Assembly (NCBI GenBank): GCA_907163375.1
Contig: CAJQUW010011309.1
Span: 124,001 to 188,000 of the forward strand
Length of the DNA: 64,000 nt
Direction of reading: 5' to 3'
Source: Prostheceraeus crozeri
Taxonomy: Eukaryota > Platyhelminthes > Polycladida > Euryleptidae
Shown one piece after another: positions 12,994-23,998 of this stretch; position 1 is the first letter of the stretch; every line of letters starts with the position of its first letter. The notes beneath the pieces were generated by a model. The model was not told where the DNA came from and did no database searches. It saw nothing but the letters and a program-made list of their open reading frames with translations. A program made the translations under genes and the position numbers.

Positions 12994-13895
12994 GGGGCCG
13001 TATTCAGGAAAAAAGACTGATCTAATCTAATGATTTAGATTGGATTGTGCAATATTAGATTAGTCTGCGAATTCGTATTCACAGTTGCTTTCTAATGCCA
13101 ATAGTTGACACCAATTCTCTAAATTAGGCTGAACGGAAATCCATATGTGTGTCTCAACAACAACCAATAAGAAAGCGAATCTATCGATATTTGACGACTT
13201 TTTCATGACAAAGATATCATTGATCTGATATTCAGTAGACGGCAATGGACGGAAAGAAAAGGTTTTCCAGATAAGAATCAGTGAGACTCGTCGAGCTGGT
13301 GCTTTAGAGCCATAGTATTATCAAGGGGAGCGACAGGAGAGGAAATTCAAGCGCAAGAAGGGAGGAGAAATGGCTGGAGATCACGGAGAAGCTGAACAGC
13401 GAAAATATTCCAGGGTCGGTGAAGCGAAGCGTCGTTGAATGAAAGAAGCACTGGCAATACAAGCAAGTGAGATCCAAAACCCAAAACATGGATGGAAAAA
13501 GGTAAGTAGACTGTATTTGAACATGAAAAATTGTGTGTTGCATACATTCATGCAAATGTACAACTTCCATTTCACCTGATGGTCAACTGGCGTGCAAGCT
13601 TCAAGTACAGTGATTATAAACTATTTCAGTAATCACTAGTCACTAACTGGCATCACAGAAACGCTACTCACTTGAAATTAGACAACGCCATGGCTGTCTA
13701 ACAATATTGGATTGAACGAATCTAATATCACCGCACATTTCATTCTCTGAATGCCAGTTAGATTAGAAAAATTATTGGATCAATCTAATCGAAAATTTAT
13801 TCTAATTATTCCAGAATACCAATTAGATTAGATTGATCAAATATCTCAGAAATTAGATAAGTCTAATCTAATTTCGAGACTCTGCATACGGCCCC
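12994..13895. mobile_element. Harbinger-like MITE
   Basis: The termini form an inverted repeat, GGGGCCGTATTCAG at the left and the complement of GGGGCCGTATGCAG at the right. Inside each end are further runs of TCTAATCTAAT in opposite orientation. The element contains a decayed Myb/SANT exon, the type of DNA-binding protein carried by PIF/Harbinger transposons, which is why I favour that superfamily. The target duplication is unclear. Confidence 0.65.
13258..13501 (+). pseudogene. Decayed Myb/SANT-like exon of a Harbinger-type transposon
   Basis: In one phase the plus strand reads SVRLVELVL, then SIIKGSDRRG, then EEKWLEITEKLN, GSVKRSVVE and KKHWQYKQVRSKTQN, the helices of a Myb/SANT-like (trihelix-type) domain. 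About three stops interrupt it, so it is dead. The frame ends at AAAAAG followed by GTAAGT, a good splice donor, so this was the first exon of a spliced gene. In intact Harbinger elements such a protein helps the transposase bind DNA. Confidence 0.65.
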
Positions 13896-15183
13896 AGAAT
13901 CTGCAATCTACTGACTTTTCTCGAATTTGAGCCATATGAATGAAATTCATATTACTTATATACGCTTTGAAATTCTCATTTACTTGATTTACTTATGAAA
14001 CCCATAATATAAGATAAAACATTCAGATAGACCTATAGCATCTAGTAATTGAAGAGAAATTTTATCATATTTTGTCAATTTTCAGTAATAAAACCACTAA
14101 ATCGCCTATTTCTTAAATAACACACCCAAACCATATTGAGGACTTTGTTAATTTTTTAATCTAATTTTTCATGAATTACCTGTTCCTCTTTTCATCATAA
14201 TTAATTCAAACCTGACTAACCTAATCATCACAAAACACTTATTCTAAAACTATTTGAGTGTATTATTCGACAACAGTAAATGACTAGCTTCATCAAGAAA
14301 AACATGATGTGAAAAACATCATGTGCCTTGTGCGTTACTCACGTAAAGCTGATGAAATCAAATCTATTTATAGTCAATCACTGATAACAGTAGAAGGCAG
14401 GATTTAAGCCACTGTAGGATGTGATGTCTCAGTTCGATGCACATAGATAAATTGCTTTGTCTGCGTTGTTTGTTTGCTCTAGAGATGACATTTTTTTGAT
14501 ACTGATGGTCACGCTTAGAACTAGTCCCGAGGGGCATAAATATCCATTTTCCATTGAACGTAATGCAAATTCATGTCTAAATTCTGACGAACTAAATCAT
14601 TGGCACCAAATTGAACGCACGTAGTCAGTAAATTTAGATCGTGAGGAGTCGAACGTTGTGAATAATATTTCCATTTGATGAATTTATCACGCAGAAACAT
14701 TGAGGCAAAAGGTAGGTAATATCCACTTGACAGACGTTCAGTCTTCGATGTGAAAACGGTAGATCGTGTGTTCCCTAATACATCTTTTCTTGCGCATTGC
14801 GCGTTTGGCCAATCACGCAAGCCAAAGTGAGACGAATATGTCCAAATCTCTCTACCATCACATACAATGTCTGAGATAGAATCACGTCACCTCAAAAGTA
14901 ACATCGACAGCCGAATCCATCTCTGTGGTTCGATGATACAACAGCCAGTGTTGAGACCCGCATCATGTCAATATATGAATATTGGTTAATAATGAATAAT
15001 AGTGACAATGCAGGTTTCCACGTACCTTTATCTGCCACTTCCCGGTTTTTACCACTTTACCCGGATTTCGTCAGTTTTTCTCTCTCACCTGTCCTGGAAA
15101 AACTAGTTTCCCATAAAATTGCCAACCCTGCCTCAGGAGGACAAACTCAATGTTACTTGTGTATTCTTTCCTGCCTAAACAAC
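13896..15183. other. Non-coding host DNA with one unexplained open stretch
   Basis: A minus-strand frame of roughly 120 codons is open from about 14889 to 14521. It includes CDGREIWTYSSHFG and CARKDVLGNTRS, but I recognise no family and see no clear start. A perfect 9-bp hairpin (ACATGATGT and its complement) lies near 14305. The rest shows nothing. Confidence 0.35.
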
Positions 15184-15830
15184 CAGTGGCGTAGCCAAGG
15201 GGGGACAAGGGGACATGCCCCCCCGAAATGAAATATGAGCGGAGGACAATCTTGTGTTTTACACGGGGGCATATTAACATCACTTTATGTCGAATTATTA
15301 ATTATTTAATGTGAGAATCTGAAATCCTACAGTAGCGCGCTTGGCTAATTTTCGCATGTCCCCCGTTGCTCAACGACCGCGAGAGATGTTCATTTCTGTC
15401 AGTCAGATAGTCGGTCAGGCGTCGATACTAGTTGTACTGTCACGGACGTCTCGATGTGGCTTGTAGCCAGGACACGACACGATTTTGCGACACCCACAAG
15501 TAGAGGTCATTCATGACTGGGTATATAAACGCCTGTTCTATTTCGCTTTTGCTTCCAATTACACATGTATCGAATGATGAGCCACTTACATTAAGTCAAT
15601 ATTGTTAGAGCCTAGACTTCATTCTACGCTTGTGGCTGTGATCGATAATCTTGTATATACTGTATGATTTTATGTTAATCGTGTATCATGAATGATCAAT
15701 AAAAGACAAAATCAGATATTAATGAATATTAGGGCTTCTTCTGATTTATGAAATTATTAAGTATAGACTTATATAAATTAAGCCACATTCATTGTCACCC
15801 CCCGGAAATGAAATCCTGGCTACGCGACTG
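15184..15830. mobile_element. hAT-type MITE
   Basis: The left end is CAGTGGCGTAGCC and the right end, read inward, is CAGTCGCGTAGCC. The element is flanked on both sides by the same 8 bp TAAACAAC (15176-15183 and 15831-15838). An 8-bp duplication with CAG-type ends is the hallmark of hAT elements. No transposase is encoded. Confidence 0.85.
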
Positions 15831-15884
15831 TAAACAACCGAAGAATTATTTTCATTAGTATTCATTCTATTTTCACTACATTAC

Positions 15885-16210
15885 AAGCCAGTTTGGGCTA
15901 ATCCGAGCAGTACTAACTGCGTGACGAGCCCTTGTAGAGTGAAACGCAGCGTCTACGACCGCATATGATATGGCAGAGGGCGGGAGGATAATAATTCAGC
16001 AAAGAATGCAAAAATATTCCCGAGATATCGCCAGACGTTTCGCGTGTAAATTCTTAGTCAATGGCGGAACCTTTGACGACTACGAAGGAACTCTGTGCTG
16101 AAATGGTTCAAATTTGAGGCAAACTGAAACTATGCAATCTTTATGATCACCAGAAGCAAGGCGAAGTCAGGATGAATAAATCAGCCTGCTGCGTAGCCTT
16201 TCATCTTGAA
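15885..16210. repeat. Interspersed repeat copy
   Basis: The stretch CAGTTTGGGCTAATCC, then CGAGCCCTTGTAGAG and CAGCGTCTACGAC, recurs in diverged form at 16458-16500 plus 17535-17600. The end of both copies reads TCTGTGCT followed by GAATGG or GAAATGG. I treat it as an interspersed, probably SINE-like family; the copy here contains extra sequence in the middle. Confidence 0.5.
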
Positions 16211-16339
16211 TGAATGAATGAACCTGGTTTATCTTCGGAAGCACAATAGGTGACACGCCCTTCTTCCATGTGGCCGAGTTTCATTTATCCCACTCTCCTT
16301 TTGTGCTGAGTGTTAAGCGAGAATGTAGAGTGCATCTAT

Positions 16340-16500
16340 TTTAGAAGTCAAAGGTTTGACCCTACCAAGGTCTCCCACACACACAGGTCTCCCGCACGGA
16401 GAGCGACCACTCTACCACAAGGCCAGCCAGCGTGTTCAGCCGTTTTAGTTATTACAAGGCAGTTTGGGCCATTCCAAGCACCACCGACGAGCCCTTGAAG
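16340..16500 (-). repeat. tRNA-derived SINE-like repeat
   Basis: On the minus strand there is a box A-like GTGGTAGAGTGG (16408-16419) and a box B-like GGTAGGGTCAAACCT (16352-16366), the internal RNA polymerase III promoter of tRNA genes and tRNA-derived SINEs. The spacing and the lack of a tRNA cloverleaf argue against a real tRNA gene. It is interrupted on its right by the element that starts at 16501. Confidence 0.5.
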
Positions 16501-17528
16501 CAAGGTTGGACTTGGGTTTTGGGTCGACCACGACCTTGAGTTTTCTATACAAAACTTGGGTCTTCTGCTGCATATATACAAATCAAGTTATAAAAATTGA
16601 GACTTTGATTTGAACCTTGGGGAACCACATGATAAGAGCATGAAATTCTGATTTTTTATCAAAATTCCATTCAATTGACGGAATATTTCAAATAAGAAAT
16701 AATTGTGGTTATTAGCTCTTCAATTTTGGGCTTGACAATGCCGTGCATTGAAAGTTTCTACAAATTGAAATTTCACATATTTCATATACATGTATTTTAT
16801 ATCTTCGCAACCCTAAAATATGTGCAACAGACGAAATTAATCTAAAAATGAATTCATTTCAATTTTGTATTCCAAACATGTTTAACCATGCACTCACATG
16901 CGCAGCTATGTTAATTATTAAGTCTGTTTATTTTGAATGATGAAATGAAAAGAGCTACTTTGTCATGAGCAATGTGTAATTCAATCATCATTAAATCAAA
17001 AATCTTCAATTAGTCAGTGAATCAGTAAAGGCTAAATTGAGGGAAAGCTTTATAAATGGAAGATTAACTTTTCCATAAAGTAGCACATGTACTTAGGCTA
17101 CTAATTACAGTTGTTGCAATAAATGAATCGTTTCATACTAATGCCACACTTCTCATGGGCCCACAAATTACAAGAACAGCACATCAAAGATGTACGGTAA
17201 AACTTCTTACAAACGAAGAATTTGTGATCGACCGCAGTATTATCAACAGAATTGGCATACTGTGAATTGTAGCATCCTACGAATTACAGTCGATATCTCA
17301 GAATTTCTTGGTTTCAGTTGCAAGTCAAAGCCTAAGTCATAGAATAGAAACTTCGGTATAGAAATAAAATTTTCATTTAATGCAGTAATACTGTGTGAAA
17401 TTATCGTGATATATGAATATTGCCCTATAGAAGAATCTTTATGTCAGTACAAAATACAAGTAATGTACTTTGTTTACTTGATTGTACTCATTTACTGAAC
17501 TTGGGCTTGAGTTTTGACCCAACCTTGT
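16501..17528. mobile_element. Non-autonomous DNA element with TTGAAG duplication
   Basis: The ends are CAAGGTTGG on the left and its complement CCAACCTTG on the right, with looser similarity further in (CTTGGGTTTTGGGTC against GGGTCAAAACTCAAG). The 6 bp TTGAAG occurs immediately before (16495-16500) and after (17529-17534). Comparison with the related copy near 15930 shows that the element split an interspersed repeat. No protein is encoded and the interior is AT-rich. I do not assign a superfamily. Confidence 0.65.
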
Positions 17529-17534
17529 TTGAAG

Positions 17535-18639
17535 GGCGAAACTCAGCGTCTACGACAGCCAGGGAATTCTGTGCTTGAATGGCTCAATCTGATGACATTT
17601 TTTGTTCTATTTTCATATCTTTTTAGCATTACGCATGCTGGTCACTCGTCTTTGTTAACCACATGACAAGCGAGATAGCAGCCGTCCTCCACAATAGTCG
17701 TGTACGCCTTGTCCAACTTTTACCTCAAAATGCATTAGAGTCGAAGTCTAATGTATAGTTCAGAAAATTCCAACACTCGACTAGACAGTCATAAAATTCA
17801 TGTGTTCACGTGATTTTCGAATCATCATGATGAATAAAAGTTTGATTTATGCCGCACCATCTCTGTACTTCACCGTTGCGTCTCCTTGACCTTCACTCCT
17901 TAACGCGATGAAACCATCACTTGATATTATTACTGCTCAGTCAAAGCACGAGTTAAATTGATGCTTTTGACGATCTAGTGAAATGCTTAATACATGTCAC
18001 TCAACCATATTTTCAATCACGAAAAGATCACTGTAACATTACGTAAATTCGTGCAAGCTCGTTTAAGAAAAAAGCTTTAGACGAAACAAATGATTTCCCA
18101 TACAGGGATTGTCAAAATTGGAATATAAGTGCAAAATCTATCAGCTTAATGAATCTTTCAAAGCGCCGATTATTGCTCAAATTATTTCAATTATAATTGA
18201 AATTATGAAAACTTAATTCCGAAAATCACCGAACATTTTTCGCCATAGCTGAAGGAGTTGCTTATCGGATTAAGTGCATTCTATGTGTTAGGGCAATATC
18301 TTAATTCAATATCTTAATATCCATACTAAGGCAATCTATGTGTGAGAAACATCTAGAAGTGGAAGAACGAGAGGCAAAGAACACAAATAACAACTGTAGC
18401 AAAACACAAGGGGATCGGTGTTCTAGAAACATTGAGGAAAAACATAAAAGCATAATAAAATAATTTCAAATGGATATAGCAGGGATATACAACTCAGATC
18501 CATTAATCACAGAGGCCAAAGAAGTAAGTAAAATAGACTGTTGTGATTGCTGTGCCCTAGCACAGCTACAAGGCGTGAACGAAGTTGGGTAGTTAGTCAA
18601 TGCAAAAATTAACAAACTGTATTATTTCAAATAAAAAAA
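17535..18639. other. Non-coding host DNA
   Basis: The first 60 bases are the continuation of the split repeat. The rest shows no gene, RNA or repeat that I can support. Confidence 0.4.
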
Positions 18640-20071
18640 AAGGAAAAAACAGATCTTCTAATCTGGTTAAGCTGTCCCCATCAGAAACCTGTTCGCACGC
18701 CTCTTGAAAGTATCAAGATTGTATTGGGCACGGAAAGTGGTCTGGGGAAGGTGATTCCAAAGCCGTGCCGAGCAAACAAAAAAAGCTTTTCGAGCGACTC
18801 ACAGTGCGTGCGCGTTCTAGGCTCACATGATAGCATGTAAGTGCATTAGCTCTGCGTGTGCTTCTGGAGAAGATCATAGGTTTAGGTGCTCACTCATTTA
18901 CTGCAGTGCCACGTCTACCGAAATAGCATCTGTAGAAGAGACTGAGTGAAGCAACATCCCGTCTGACGGAGAGCGGCTGCAACTTGTCAGCAAGTTTTCC
19001 ACCTATAAGATTCTTGACACGTTCTCAACGCGTTCAAGGAGGTTAAGATGTGCCTGTGGGGCGCCGGTCCACAGATGACAGCAATGCTCCATCAGAGGAC
19101 GAATAGTGGACTTGGAATAGCAGACAGTCTGTGGTGGAAGATAACTGACGGTACGATAGACTATCAATGCGTTGAGTTGCCTGCTTGCTAATGGACTGGA
19201 TGAACGGTTTCCATGATAAATCTTTCGTAACCGCCAATCCAAGGAAGGAGATGCTGATGTCTGCTATGATGTTGTCTGATCCTATTATCTGACATCTTAG
19301 TGCTATGATGATCATCATCTCCTTTAAGTCGTGAGTGCAGAATACTCGTTTTTGAGAGATTGAAGGAAATGAACCATTTAGCGCCCCATTCAGAGACCCT
19401 GCGTAAGTCTTCATTAAGAACGTCACATAACCGCTGACGTTGCTGAGTGTTCTTAGCTAGTCGTTCATTGGAATTGATGAGTGTCGTGTCATCTACATAC
19501 ATCACCTATTTACTCACTAGGCAGTCTGGGAAGTCGTTGATGTACAACAGAAAAAGAGTGGGTCCCAAAATTGACCCTTGAGTAGCTCCTGCATTGACAA
19601 CCTTGGTGGAAGGCTTTTAGACATCTAAGACGAGATATCTGTCGGTCACTAAGGAAAGAAACAAGAAGTTTGTGGGGTTGATCAGAATGTCCGTAAGACT
19701 TAAGCTTCGTAAGAAGTCCCTGATGCCAGACTTTATCGAATGCCTTGGAAATATCCAGGGCAACTGATCTCGTCTCACCTAGTCTTTCAAAAACATGACT
19801 CACATGTTCAGTGACATATGAAAGAAGATGTGCAGTTGATCGAGGGTGCCAGAAGCCATACTGTTCCTCTGATAGAAGGTTATGAGTTTCAAGCCAGTTC
19901 AAGTTCTGAGCCATACTGTTCCTCTGATAGAAGGTTCTGAGTTTTAAGGAAGTTAGCAATATGCTGGTTCATCACTGCTTCAAAAATCTTGTCAGCAATT
20001 GGAAGCAAGCTGATATAATGGTAACCAGATGAGTAGGAGAGTCTAGCCCCTTTTTCCCCAATTTGCACTTA
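18640..20071 (-). mobile_element. 3' part of a CR1/Jockey-group LINE, decayed
   Basis: On the minus strand, pieces of a non-LTR reverse transcriptase appear in order: SLLPIADKIFEAVMNQHI (near 19970), NLLSEEQYGF, then VALDISKAFDKVWHQGLL, the region holding the first catalytic Asp, and MMYVDDTTL with the YVDD active site (near 19500), followed by SEWGAKWFISFNLSKT. The pieces lie in different phases with several stops and shifts, and a segment of about 60 bp is duplicated near 19870-19940, so the copy is dead. The 3' end near 18640 has an A-rich tail. The element breaks off at about 20071, where the outer Polinton begins; either it was 5'-truncated or the Polinton inserted into it. Confidence 0.75.
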
Positions 20072-20299
20072 AGTACACGCCCACGCATCAGAGCACGGAG
20101 CACACGCCCACGCATCAGAGCACGGGTAGCGAAGAAGACAGGAAACAGAGCACACGCCCACGCATCAGAGCACGCATCGGCGCACTTGGGGGTAGAGCAC
20201 GGAGCACCAATCGGAGCACGCGGCGCCGAGCACGTGTGATGAGTCACCGCAGGGTATATAAGTAAGGCGCTGTCAGAGAAATTCATTCTCATTCCAACC
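20072..20299 (+). promoter_or_regulatory. Promoter of the left gene, outer Polinton
   Basis: Three copies of ACACGCCCACGCATCAGAGC start near 20074, 20103 and 20153. They are followed by CGGAGCACCAATCGGAGCAC (20200-20219), which contains a CCAAT box, then more GAGCAC units, and a TATA box TATATAAG at 20255-20262, about 40 bases before the ATG at 20300. The same parts recur before the genes at 56558 and 60393. If the left terminus is right, this promoter lies at the very end of the element and fires inward. Confidence 0.7.
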
Positions 20300-22377
20300 A
20301 TGCAGTACGCGTGTGAATTCTGCCGTCAGTCCTTCTCTCGCTTTCAAGACTGTATTGCTCATGGAGCAGCGGAGACGGGTCGCAACTATTGTTGGACATG
20401 TTGTAAATGGTATGGAGACGAACACGATTGCCGCGCGTTTAATTATGGTGATGACAATGACTTGCTGTGTCTGGATTGCGATGGAAGTTTCGACGTGGAG
20501 GCATACCACAAGCATGCGTGTGTGGGACGGTGTCGCTACTGTGATGTAGCAGTGAATGCTGAAGCGGAAGGATGGGATGAACATTTATGTCCCTACCTGT
20601 TTGAGTTCATACAAGAGGGCGGTGCAGCTGTGGAAGAAGAACGGATCATGGACGGTCGCGGGCATAATTATCGATTTACCCCTCATCAAGCCACGAATGA
20701 ATGGAAGGTCTATTTAAATTCAATCTATGCGGACTTGTATCGTGTCATTGTACAACAACACCCCACGAGGATGTGAAAGTGTTTGTGAGTATGAGACTCA
20801 GGTTTGTCAAGACGAATATGTCGACGGGCGAAGAGGAAGTGAGAGACATCACCACACCCCCATACATTCACGAAGGCGTCCAAGCACGTAACTTTGATTC
20901 ATGGTTCCGTGACATGGTGTCAATGTTTGAAGAATTTGTTGAAGACTTTCAAGAAGATGGATCAGGATTTACGGTGAAGGAAGTGTTGGAGTTACTGGTT
21001 CAAACAAGTTCCTTCCCTAATTTTCGCATGGGCGCACCGATTCCTATCCCCCGAGATATCAAGCTCTGCAAAGGCATATGTGTGTTTGAGTGCAACACGT
21101 ATACATCGCATTGTTTTCAAGACAGTGTCCTCTATGCACTGGCCTACCAAGACAATCGCATTCCTCGACGTCGTGAACGTGTTGATTTCCGCACCAAGAA
21201 ATCCTATGACATTTATCAGAATCGACTTCCTGCAGTGCGCAAATTGAATTTGAACCAGTATTATCATCTAGACTTTTCCATGATGACGTCAGAGGGGTTG
21301 ATGAATACACGGGATATTCAGGAGTTTGAAAAGAAGAACAACGTCATTGTTCGTATCCACGTACATGACGGTAAAGGATTTGTGGGTCAATTATACCCGG
21401 TCCGTCAAGCTGTGAAGGAGAACACACGCATTGTTCATCTGGTGATGGTGACGCGGTACGATATGGAGGACCAGTCTGGACATTTTCTTCCCGTGACGGA
21501 TTTTCAGAAATGTGCTCGCATGTGGTATCGGAATATGAGCCAAACGCAAGTGAAACGTTTTGAAACATGCGAGTTATGTAGCTTACGATTTAATTTCCAC
21601 GAGAAGGGGATGAAGTATGGAAAGACAAAGGATATGGCGCACAAAGAACGTCTGGAACATCAAGCCAAATGCGATGGAGGATTTTTTCAGATGGAAACGA
21701 CCCCAGAAGATACGAAACCGCATGAATTTATCGACCACGCGAAAACCACTCAACCCCTCGCTGTGATGTATGCAGACATTGAGAGCATGATTGATGCCGT
21801 GTCCAAGAAGCATACGGCAGCGTATGTGGGATCCTATGTGGTGTGGCATCCGGCCCTGGACATGAAAGAATCGGTGGTGATCCATAAGGGGAACGAGTGC
21901 ATTCCAGCCTTTATTACACACATCAAAAAGGTGAGCATGTCGATGTTTAATCACATGGAAGAGACGAAGCATAACATGACGTTGACGGAGGATGATATGC
22001 GAGATTATGAATAGACAGCTCAATGTAACATGTGCGGATGTGATGTAAAACCCCAGAAACAAGGTGAAAAGAATGGGCCTACGACAAAGGTGCGAGATCA
22101 TGATCATATCACGGGCAAGTATCTGCAAACCCTGTGCAATGCATGTAACATGCGACGACGTCAATCCCGGACTACATTGAACATCTTGTTTCACAATTGG
22201 AAGGGATATGACAGTCACCAGGTGATTGTACAAGGGTTTACCAAGTTGGATCCCAAGTATAAGATCGAGCCCATTTATGTGTCAGGAGACAAGACGTTGG
22301 GAGTGACCATCTTTCTTCCCATGCCATCCAATACCCTATATAAACTCCGATTCATCGATTCGTGTCAGTTTTTGAAA
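20300..22377 (+). pseudogene. Outer Polinton: zinc-finger and DNA polymerase B, N-terminal region
   Basis: The region starts with a Cys/His-rich module (YACEFC, CWTCCKW, LLCLDCDGSF, HKHACVGRCRYC, DEHLCPY) that suggests several zinc sites. It is followed by the N-terminal domain of a protein-primed polymerase B (CFQDSVLYALAYQD, RKLNLNQYYHLD) and the start of the exonuclease (MYADIES, exo I Asp and Glu), then the Cys/His block VRDHDHITGKY found in Polinton polymerases. Polymerase B copies the element from a protein primer at each terminus. The inner Polinton is inserted at the right end of this region and the rest of the gene lies at 41511. The region is broken and is listed here as a fossil. 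Confidence 0.8.
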
Positions 22378-22383
22378 GACTCT
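22378..22383. repeat. Left copy of the target duplication (GACTCT) of the inner Polinton
   Basis: GACTCT precedes the AG start of the inner element and recurs at 41505-41510 after its CT end. A 6-bp duplication is characteristic of Polinton integration. Confidence 0.95.
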
Positions 22384-22561
22384 AGTAATGGATAAAAGAC
22401 CGTTCCAGGACACCATAAAATCAAAAAAATTAGTACTTTTAAAAACGACATAAATTTATGAATTTAGTCCCTTTTTCAGGTTTTTAAGACCTAAATTCAT
22501 GAATTTAGTCTATTCAAAAAGTACCATTTTTTCAAAAAATGGTATTTTTAAAAACAACATA

Positions 22562-22595
22562 AATCGGAGCGAAGCTCCTCTGGCTTAAGCCGATT
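22562..22595. repeat. Double-hairpin repeat, left end
   Basis: Two adjacent hairpins, GGAGCGAAGCTCC and GGCTTAAGCC, are enclosed by AATC and GATT. The mirror copy in the right terminal repeat is at 41293-41326. Confidence 0.85.
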
Positions 22596-22706
22596 CATGA
22601 ATTTGAACCCTTTTTCAGGTTATGAAGACCTAAATTCATAAATTTGGGTGTTTTTAAAAATACCCAATTTTTCAAATTTTTTCAAAATCTCAAATTTGAG
22701 AATTAC

Positions 22707-22740
22707 AATCGGGCGAAGCCCTAGAACCTTCGGTTCGATT
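22707..22740. repeat. Double-hairpin repeat, left end, second type
   Basis: The hairpins GGGCGAAGCCC and GAACCTTCGGTTC are joined by TA and enclosed by AATC and GATT. The mirror copy is at 41148-41181. Confidence 0.85.
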
Positions 22741-23042
22741 TTCACCCCCAAAATCATGACCGTTCCAGGACACCGAAAATCATAAAAGTTAAGAATCTCA
22801 AAATTTGAGAATTACAATTTTCACCCCCGCTAAAATCATGACCGTTCTAGGACACTAAAAATTATAAAAGTTGAGTATCTCAAAATTTGAGAATAACAAT
22901 TTTCTCGCTTAAATCATGACCGTTCCAGGTCATGTAAAACCGGACACCGAAAATCATAAAAGTTGAGAATTTCAAATTCATGAATTTTATCCATCTTTCA
23001 GGTTTTTAAAATATATCATGTGACTAAAAATATTTCTTTAAA

Positions 23043-23205
23043 AATGGAAGGAACTCCAGAAATGGAAGAAACAAAAGTGGAAGGAACTTCAGAAATGGAA
23101 GGAACCTCAAGAATATATCCTTCGTTATCTCAATTAAAAACAGGTGAAATGGTTCTCAATTATTATTAAGATTAGAGCACTATGATAAATTAAGAAGACG
23201 CAATT
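23043..23205 (+). pseudogene. Partial, decayed copy of the terminal membrane-protein gene
   Basis: The sequence from 23043 repeats the start of the gene at 40868 (MEGTPEMEETKVEG). Past the end of the exact inverted repeat, a diverged match to a later part of that gene is still visible (CTCAATTATTATTAAGATTA near 23157). The terminal repeats were therefore once longer, or the left end captured part of the right-end gene. The copy is a fragment. Confidence 0.7.
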
Positions 23206-23998
23206 ATTACTTAGTCATTCTTCGTTATTGTATGCTCAACATTATTTAAAGTACTAATTGTGTGAACTAGAAGATCATTGTAACTCATAAACTCAAAATT
23301 ATTCAATGAACCCGTACACTGCCTGATAATTGAAGAGAGAGACAGAGATTGAAGAGAGAGAAACGTCTAGCAGCTTTCCCCTAAAATTATCATGCTATAT
23401 CTTGTCATTTCAATTTACCCATCGGTAAACTTTTGACATTTCAACTTACGCGTGCGTAAAGTTTTGACATTTCAATTTACCCCTACGTAAATTATTTTCA
23501 GAATCTGTTTTCAAAATCTATTTTCAAAATCCATTTGCAAAGTCTATTTTCAAATTCAGTTTTAGAAATCGATTTGCAAAATTCATTTAGCGTTTGCCAA
23601 ACACATACGGGTAGTAAAGTACTTCCCATTGTGAAGACATGAATAGATTAAGCACATAAGAGTGCATTGACAATAAAAGCAAATGACAATAAAATTCTTC
23701 TTCTAAATTTAGAACGCATAGACGGCGACATGCGGGATAGTTGTTATGGCAATTTTAAACAATCATTTTAACGATGAAACATATTTTACAAATGAAGTTC
23801 ATGAAGAAAATGGAAATATATAAAACAATATAGATTAGAATCGGCTAAAACCAGAGGAGCTTCGCTCCGATAATTATAATATAATCATTTCAAAATCGAA
23901 TAAGTAGTAAGGAAAGACATCATTAGAGAACAGTTTTAAATCAATACCCCCTCCCTTCTGTCTTCTAGGGGTCCCTTAAGAAATTTTTTTATTATAAA
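23206..23998. other. Non-coding left arm of the inner Polinton with hairpin repeats
   Basis: No gene is seen. Between about 23395 and 23500, TTTTGACATTTCAA is repeated three times; each copy is followed by a small palindrome whose stem differs (TTTACC/GGTAAA, TTACGC/GCGTAA, then a weaker TACG form). From 23500 to 23590 there is a looser repeat of TTTCAAAATC type. A double-hairpin repeat lies at 23839-23872. Confidence 0.6.
23839..23872. repeat. Double-hairpin repeat upstream of the protease gene
   Basis: The copy has a slightly decayed first hairpin (GGCTAAAACC) and a perfect second one (GGAGCTTCGCTCC), in the opposite orientation to the copy at 22562. Confidence 0.8.

Larger units (their letters stand above)
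22384..23129 (+). repeat. Left terminal inverted repeat, inner Polinton
   Basis: The 746 bp match the complement of 40759-41504 position for position; coordinates mirror exactly, so no length difference has accumulated. The repeat contains the terminal motif GACCGTTCCAGGACACC at 22398-22414 and diverged copies at 22758, 22840 and 22918, two double-hairpin repeats (22562-22595 and 22707-22740), and at its inner end the 5' part of the membrane-protein gene whose full copy is at 40868. Confidence 0.95.

Noticed and set aside
16340-16440. A tRNA gene on the minus strand
   Set aside because: Box A and box B are present but no cloverleaf can be formed; a tRNA-derived SINE explains it better.
20300-20776. 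An LxCxE Rb-binding motif as in some adintovirus proteins
   Set aside because: The nearest string, LLCLDCD, does not fit the motif, and none was found in the other small outer-element proteins.
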